36,694 bases of DNA from an uncultured Clostridia bacterium. GTDB taxonomy: Bacteria; Bacillota; Clostridia; TANB77; CAG-508. Position 1 is the first letter of the stretch; every line of letters begins with the position of its first letter. This document shows, piece after piece, positions 33,084-36,694 of the stretch. The notes under the pieces were generated by a model. That model had not been told where the DNA came from and did not search any database. It was given only the letters and a program-made list of their open reading frames with translations. The translations under genes were made by a program, and so were the position numbers. Location: positions 1-36,694 of the forward strand of contig CANRGE010000017.1 of assembly GCA_947630065.1 (NCBI GenBank), written 5' to 3'.

Positions 33084-33230
33084 CAATAGAAATAATAAGC
33101 TAAAAAGTTCCGTTCTCCAAGGCGTTATAGATAAAGTAGTTTTAAAAAATACAGAGACACACTATTCTTAAGCAAAAACAATTGTGGCACTGTCGCATCT
33201 CTTGTGTTGAACTCGTTTTTTATCTTATTA
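33084..33230 (+). repeat. Intergenic repeat family 2, copy 3 (degraded)
   Basis: Left arm CAATAGAAATAATAAG (33084-33099) is intact. The interior matches copy 4 but has many substitutions and changed stretches (ATTCTTAAGCAAAAACAATTG, CATCTCTTGTGTTG). The right arm stops at CTTATTA (33224-33230) instead of running on to CTATTG. It is in tandem with copy 4, separated by a 16-base linker. Confidence 0.8.
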
Positions 33231-33246
33231 TAAAATATAACCAGAA

Positions 33247-33399
33247 CAATAGAAATAATAAGCTAAAAAATTCCGTTCTCCAAGGCGTTATAGACAAGTT
33301 GGTTTTAACAACTAAAGAGACACACTATTCTCAGCAAAAGCATTATGGCGCTGTCGCTTCTCAGGGTCGAACTCGTTTTTTATCTTATTATTTCTATTG
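33247..33399 (+). repeat. Intergenic repeat family 2, copy 4
   Basis: 153 bases with perfect 16-base terminal arms, the same length as copy 1 and almost the same interior in opposite orientation. Preceded by TATTATAAAATATAACCA, a flank also found beside copy 1. The stretch 33400-33545 that follows is AT-rich with nothing I can support. Confidence 0.88.
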
Positions 33400-33545
33400 A
33401 TTAACAGTATCTCATTATAAATTTGATAAAAAAGTTGAATAAATTTGCAAGTTATGATTTAATATATAAAAATTGATACACATAGTATAAAAGTGTTGCA
33501 TATTAAAATGGCTTTATAAATTTTTTGTAGGAAATGCTTGTAGGC

Positions 33546-33573
33546 AAAAAAATAAACGGATTAAAATCCGTTT
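33546..33573 (-). terminator. Terminator of initiator tRNA
   Basis: On the minus strand AAACGGAT (33573-33566), loop, ATCCGTTT (33561-33554), A, then TTTTTTT (33552-33546). Intrinsic terminator directly after the tRNA. Confidence 0.85.
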
Positions 33574-33579
33574 AAAATT

Positions 33580-33655
33580 TGGTTGCGAGGGGTGGACTCG
33601 AACCACCGACCTTTGGGTTATGAGCCCAACGAGCTGCCAACTGCTCCACCTCGCG
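33580..33655 (-). tRNA. Initiator tRNA-Met (CAT anticodon)
   Basis: Reads CGCGAGGTGGAGCAGTTGG at the 5' end, anticodon loop CTCATAA, TTCGAGT in the T arm, and ends CCTCGCAACCA with CCA encoded. Initiator features: an unpaired C1-A72 at the acceptor end and three G-C pairs (GGG/CCC) next to the anticodon loop. All other acceptor pairs G2-C71 to G7-C66 form. Transcribed alone with its own promoter and terminator. Confidence 0.95.
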
Positions 33656-33667
33656 ATGTACTAAAAT

Positions 33668-33696
33668 AGTATAATATGTTTATAGCTAAATGTCAA
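33668..33696 (-). promoter_or_regulatory. Promoter of initiator tRNA
   Basis: Minus strand TTGACA (33696-33691), 17 bases, TATACT (33673-33668), 12 bases ahead of the tRNA. Confidence 0.85.
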
Positions 33697-33833
33697 GTAT
33701 ATATTAAAAATTGTTTAAAATTATGTTTAATAATTATATTATAATACAATATTTAATATACAAGTGGGTATACAAATATTATATGCAAAAAAATTATATT
33801 ATATGTATAATAATTATAATTAGGAGGAACAAA

Positions 33834-34550
33834 ATGGAATTTTACGCAAATGAAGGAAAAAAAGTTGAAATAGAAGTAGACGGACAAGTTTATTTAAGAC
33901 ATGCTATAAAAACAAGATTTATAAAACAAGGTGAATCATATATAGATGTATTTAAAGAATATGTTTTACCAATATATCAAGAGGGAGATATAATATCTAG
34001 TAGTGAAAAAATAATAGCTCTTTGCCAAAATAGAATAGTAAGAAGAGAAGATATAAAAATAGGATTTTGGGCAAAATTTTTATCTAAATTTGCATCACAC
34101 CCAACAACAGGTGTAGGAGTTGGAGAAACAATTAAAATGCAATATGCAATAGATACAGTTGGACTTTTAAAAGTATTATGGGCAAGTATTGCAAGTGCAA
34201 TAACTAAGTTATTTGGAAAAAAAGGTGTATTTTATGAAATAGTAGGACAAGAAGTTAGTGGCTTAGATGGATTCTATGATCATGTTTGGAAAGAATATGG
34301 AGACATAGGAATAAAACTACCAGAAAATCCAACAGCAGTATGTAATGAAATAAAAGAAAAATTAGGAATATCTACTATGCTTGTAGATGCAAATGATTTA
34401 GGACAAGAAATATTAGGATATTCAGATGATATACAATTAACAAAAGAACAATTAAAAGGATTAATAAAAGATAATCCTTCAGGACAAGGAAAAGAATTAA
34501 CACCATTAATCTTAATAAGAAAAAAAGAAGATAATAAAGAAAATAATTAA
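33834..34550 (+). CDS. CofE-like (F420-0:gamma-glutamyl ligase domain) protein
   Basis: 239 residues from ATG 33834 after AGGAGG; the frame is open further upstream but without a ribosome site. The sequence follows the Firmicutes branch of the CofE/F420-0:glutamate ligase fold: VYLRHAIKTRFIKQGES, YVLPIYQEGDIISSSEKIIALCQNRIV (the conserved GD-x(3)-SEKI motif), AKFLSKF, GVGETIKMQYAIDTVGLLKVLWASIASAITKLFGKKGVFYEI, and DANDLGQEILGYS near the end. Bacteria of this type are not known to make F420, so the ligase substrate is probably different; many such proteins are annotated only by domain. No other F420 gene is in the window. Soluble; monocistronic with a following hairpin. Confidence 0.8.
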   Translation: MEFYANEGKKVEIEVDGQVYLRHAIKTRFIKQGESYIDVFKEYVLPIYQEGDIISSSEKIIALCQNRIVRREDIKIGFWAKFLSKFASHPTTGVGVGETIKMQYAIDTVGLLKVLWASIASAITKLFGKKGVFYEIVGQEVSGLDGFYDHVWKEYGDIGIKLPENPTAVCNEIKEKLGISTMLVDANDLGQEILGYSDDIQLTKEQLKGLIKDNPSGQGKELTPLILIRKKEDNKENN

Positions 34551-34556
34551 CAAATT

Positions 34557-34605
34557 AGCGACATGTAATAGTCTAAAAATTAAAGAGTATTAACCATGTC
34601 GCTTT
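34557..34605 (+). terminator. Hairpin after the CofE-like gene
   Basis: AGCGACATG (34557-34565) pairs with CATGTCGCT (34595-34603), with inner pairing TAATA/TATTA, followed by TT. Plausible terminator. Confidence 0.65.
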
Positions 34606-34650
34606 ATTACAATAAATATCTATGATTTACTTTTTTAGGAGGGGAAATAA

Positions 34651-35856
34651 GTGGAAGAAAAATTTGCAAAAGAAGCAACATATGATGATAGCAAAAAATG
34701 GAATAATTGTATAAAAAGAGAGGCTAAACTATATAAAAGAGAAAATGAAATAAGAAGTGAATTTGAAAGAGATTATAATAGAATAATACACTCATTAGCA
34801 TATAGAAGATTAAAACATAAAACACAAGTATTTTTTTCACCATCAAATGACCATATTTGTACAAGAATAGAACATGTAAATTATGTGGAATCTATAAGTT
34901 CTACAATAGCTAAAAGTTTAGGACTAAATATAGAATTAACAAGAGCAATAGGCGCATCACATGATATTGGACATTCTCCATTTGGACATAAAGGAGAAAA
35001 AGTATTATCAGAAATATCACAACAAGAAATAGGCAAATCATTTTGGCACGAAAAAAATGGACTTAATTTTGTAGATAACATAGAATTATTAGAAGATGAA
35101 CAAGGAAATAAAAAGAATTTAAATTTAACATATGCGGTAAGAGATGGAATAATATCTCATTGTGGAGAAATTGATGAAAATTGCTTAAGACCAAGAGAAG
35201 AATATATAAATTTAGAAGAATATAAACATCCAAATCAATTTGCTCCATACACTTGGGAAGCATGTGTTGTAAAAATATCAGATAAAATTTCGTACATATG
35301 TAGAGATATAGAAGATGCAATAACATTAAAAATATTAAATAAAGAAACACTAAAAGAGTTAGAAGAAATATATAAAAAATATAATAGAAAAGTAATAAAC
35401 AATACAACATTAATACATGAATTAATAAATGATTTATACGAAAATAGTTCATTAGAAAAAGGCTTAACATTTTCAAATGAAAACTTTAAATTATTAAATG
35501 AATTAAAGAAATTTAATTATAAAAATATTTATTTAAATAAAAAAATAGAACCATCAGATAGATATTTTAAAATAGTATTAACAGAAATATTTAATAAATT
35601 AAAAGAGGGATATGAAAAAGAGAAAACAGAAAACAAACTAGAAGAAATGAAATATGATTACCCAGAACTATTCTCTGAATTCTTAGAGTGGATAAAGAAT
35701 TATTGGGATTTAGGAAATAATAGTTATAATAAAAATAAAATAATTTATAAAATTTCACAAGATGAAAACGAATATAAAAAAGCAATTATAGATTATATGT
35801 CAGGAATGACAGATAATTACGCTATAAAAATGTATGAACATATCATTAGTTTTTAA
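34651..35856 (+). CDS. dgt: Deoxyguanosinetriphosphate triphosphohydrolase-like protein (dGTPase)
   Basis: 401 residues; GTG start 34651 follows AGGAGGGG. HD-domain metal site: RDYNRIIHSLAYRRLKHKTQVF, H75 in RIEHVNYV, H104-D105 in ASHDIGHSPFGHKGE, and a later Asp in CVVKISDKISYICRDIEDA (VxxxxDxISY). This is the type-2/type-3 short dGTPase layout common in Firmicutes. It converts dNTPs, especially dGTP, to nucleosides and triphosphate. It lies upstream of an XTP/dITP pyrophosphatase (103 bases to that start), so both purge the nucleotide pool; some family members also restrict phage by depleting dNTPs (established for certain dGTPases, not shown here). Confidence 0.92.
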   Translation: MEEKFAKEATYDDSKKWNNCIKREAKLYKRENEIRSEFERDYNRIIHSLAYRRLKHKTQVFFSPSNDHICTRIEHVNYVESISSTIAKSLGLNIELTRAIGASHDIGHSPFGHKGEKVLSEISQQEIGKSFWHEKNGLNFVDNIELLEDEQGNKKNLNLTYAVRDGIISHCGEIDENCLRPREEYINLEEYKHPNQFAPYTWEACVVKISDKISYICRDIEDAITLKILNKETLKELEEIYKKYNRKVINNTTLIHELINDLYENSSLEKGLTFSNENFKLLNELKKFNYKNIYLNKKIEPSDRYFKIVLTEIFNKLKEGYEKEKTENKLEEMKYDYPELFSEFLEWIKNYWDLGNNSYNKNKIIYKISQDENEYKKAIIDYMSGMTDNYAIKMYEHIISF

Positions 35857-35958
35857 GGTTAAAAAATAATTACAATTTTGGTTATATCAAATTTAATTCT
35901 TTTCCAACCAAATTTGTGCATTTCATAGAAGCAAACCATGAAAGGAATGAAAATAAAT

Positions 35959-36546
35959 ATGAAAATAGTTGTTGCTTCAACAAATATAGGAAAAATAAGA
36001 GAAATAAAACAAATATTAAATGAACATGAAATAATATCAATGAAAGAAGCGGGATTTGACGAAGAAATAATAGAAGATGGAAACACATTTGAAGAAAATG
36101 CCCTAATAAAAGCAAGACAAGTACATAAAGCAACAAAATTGCCAACATTAGCAGATGATAGTGGTTATGAAATAGAAGAATACAATGGATGGCCAGGTGT
36201 AAAAACAGCAAGAATATTAGGAGAACAAAAGCAAACAAGAGAATTTGCAGAAGAAAGAAATAAATACATATTAGAAAAAATGAAAGGATTGCCAAAACAA
36301 AGAAGAAAAGCAAAACATGTTACATGTATGGCATATATTTCACAAGATGGAGAAGAAATAACGAAAATTGGTGAAGAAAATGGCTACATAGCACAAATAG
36401 CAAGAGGAGAAAATGGATTCGACTATGATAGAATATTTGAAATAGAAGATGGAAGAACAGTAGCAGAATTAACGCAAGAAGAAAAAAATAAAAGAAGTAG
36501 TAGAAAAAAAGCATTAGAAGAAATAAAAAAATATTTAAAATGCTAA
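35959..36546 (+). CDS. rdgB: XTP/dITP diphosphatase (RdgB/HAM1 family)
   Basis: 195 residues from ATG 35959; the family starts MKIVVASTN, and AAAGGA lies 12 bases before this ATG. In-frame ATGs at 35938 and 35947 are possible but overlap the ribosome site. Motifs: ASTNIGKIREI (substrate P-loop-like SxNxGK), LADDSGYEIEEYNGWPGVKTAR (catalytic DDSG), GENGFDYDRIF (GxxGFGYDPxF with GFDYD), and ELTQEEKNKRSSRKKAL (conserved SHR replaced by SSR). The SHR-to-SSR change and GFDYD are mild departures. Removes non-canonical purine nucleotides ITP/XTP to protect DNA and RNA. Complete length, so functional. Confidence 0.93.
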   Translation: MKIVVASTNIGKIREIKQILNEHEIISMKEAGFDEEIIEDGNTFEENALIKARQVHKATKLPTLADDSGYEIEEYNGWPGVKTARILGEQKQTREFAEERNKYILEKMKGLPKQRRKAKHVTCMAYISQDGEEITKIGEENGYIAQIARGENGFDYDRIFEIEDGRTVAELTQEEKNKRSSRKKALEEIKKYLKC

Positions 36547-36616
36547 AATAATAATTGACAGAAAAATAGGAGAGATATATAATTTCTTTATAATAAAAAA
36601 AGGAGATAAGCGAAAG

Positions 36617-36679
<63 letters not shown>

Positions 36680-36694
36680 AAAGAAATAATAGAA

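Noticed and set aside
33084..33399. Tandem repeats as a CRISPR array
   Set aside because: Only two copies of about 150 bases with a 16-base linker; repeat and spacer sizes do not fit and no cas gene is present.
33182..33400. 72-aa plus-strand reading frame over the family 2 repeats
   Set aside because: It spans the end of copy 3 and most of copy 4, has no ribosome site, and is not conserved in copies 1 and 2 of the same element.
35882..36313. Antisense frames over rdgB and dgt (also 35063-35476, 34881-35081)
   Set aside because: Composition is antisense shadow (Leu, Phe, Tyr rich), no ribosome sites, and the plus-strand genes are clear family members.

Overview
The window is very AT-rich DNA with strong Shine-Dalgarno sites (AGGAGG type), heavy ATA/AGA codon use and Gram-positive gene families (OmpR/HK-ABC module, DUF975, DUF378, a short SipW/LepB-like signal peptidase, a YbiT-like ABC-F protein, RNase J-like enzyme). 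This fits an AT-rich member of the Clostridia (Bacillota), probably an uncultured gut type. The assignment is inferred from gene content and composition; no marker gene such as rRNA is present.

Layout. 1-468: C-terminal end of a P-type Mg2+ ATPase (MgtA). 570-745: first copy of a structured intergenic repeat (family 1). 774-3988: a redox/xenobiotic-response operon (two-domain carboxymuconolactone decarboxylase-like protein, TetR repressor, a decayed reductase fragment, membrane-anchored flavodoxin, nitroreductase, cupin) behind a promoter bracketed by two identical-half-site palindromes. 4226-7641: response regulator, ABC ATPase, ABC-2 permease and histidine kinase, a peptide-antibiotic sensing/resistance type module. 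7806-8090: solitary small gene. 8173-12387: a divergent four-gene locus made of a beta-CASP metallo-beta-lactamase-fold nuclease and a PD-(D/E)XK nuclease-like protein on the minus strand, and an unrecognised protein plus a WYL regulator on the plus strand; this looks like an uncharacterised defence or stress module. 12778-18060: CorA, DUF378, ABC-F and Tex housekeeping genes. 18191-20307: two solitary orphan genes and a DUF975 membrane protein. 20420-20876: an island of repeats.

20878-31227 is the most striking region: one minus-strand transcription unit carrying a two-module nonribosomal peptide synthetase (C-A-T-C-A-T-R, about 2458 aa) followed, 18 bases after its stop codon, by a 7TM/PAS histidine kinase and then an HD-GYP response regulator. 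The synthetase ends in a thioester reductase, so a dipeptide aldehyde, or a compound derived from one, is the expected product; the first adenylation domain has a proline-like pocket, the second a pocket I cannot assign. 31420-36546: signal peptidase I, an orphan coiled-coil membrane protein, two tandem copies of repeat family 2, initiator tRNA-Met, a CofE-like protein, dGTPase and the XTP/dITP pyrophosphatase. The window ends in an (AC)18 dinucleotide tract lying just after a possible start codon.

Two non-coding repeat families deserve attention. In both, the arms of terminal inverted repeats differ in sequence between copies while staying complementary within each copy, and in family 2 the interior is inverted relative to a shared 37-base flank. 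No transposase, CRISPR array or integrase was seen.
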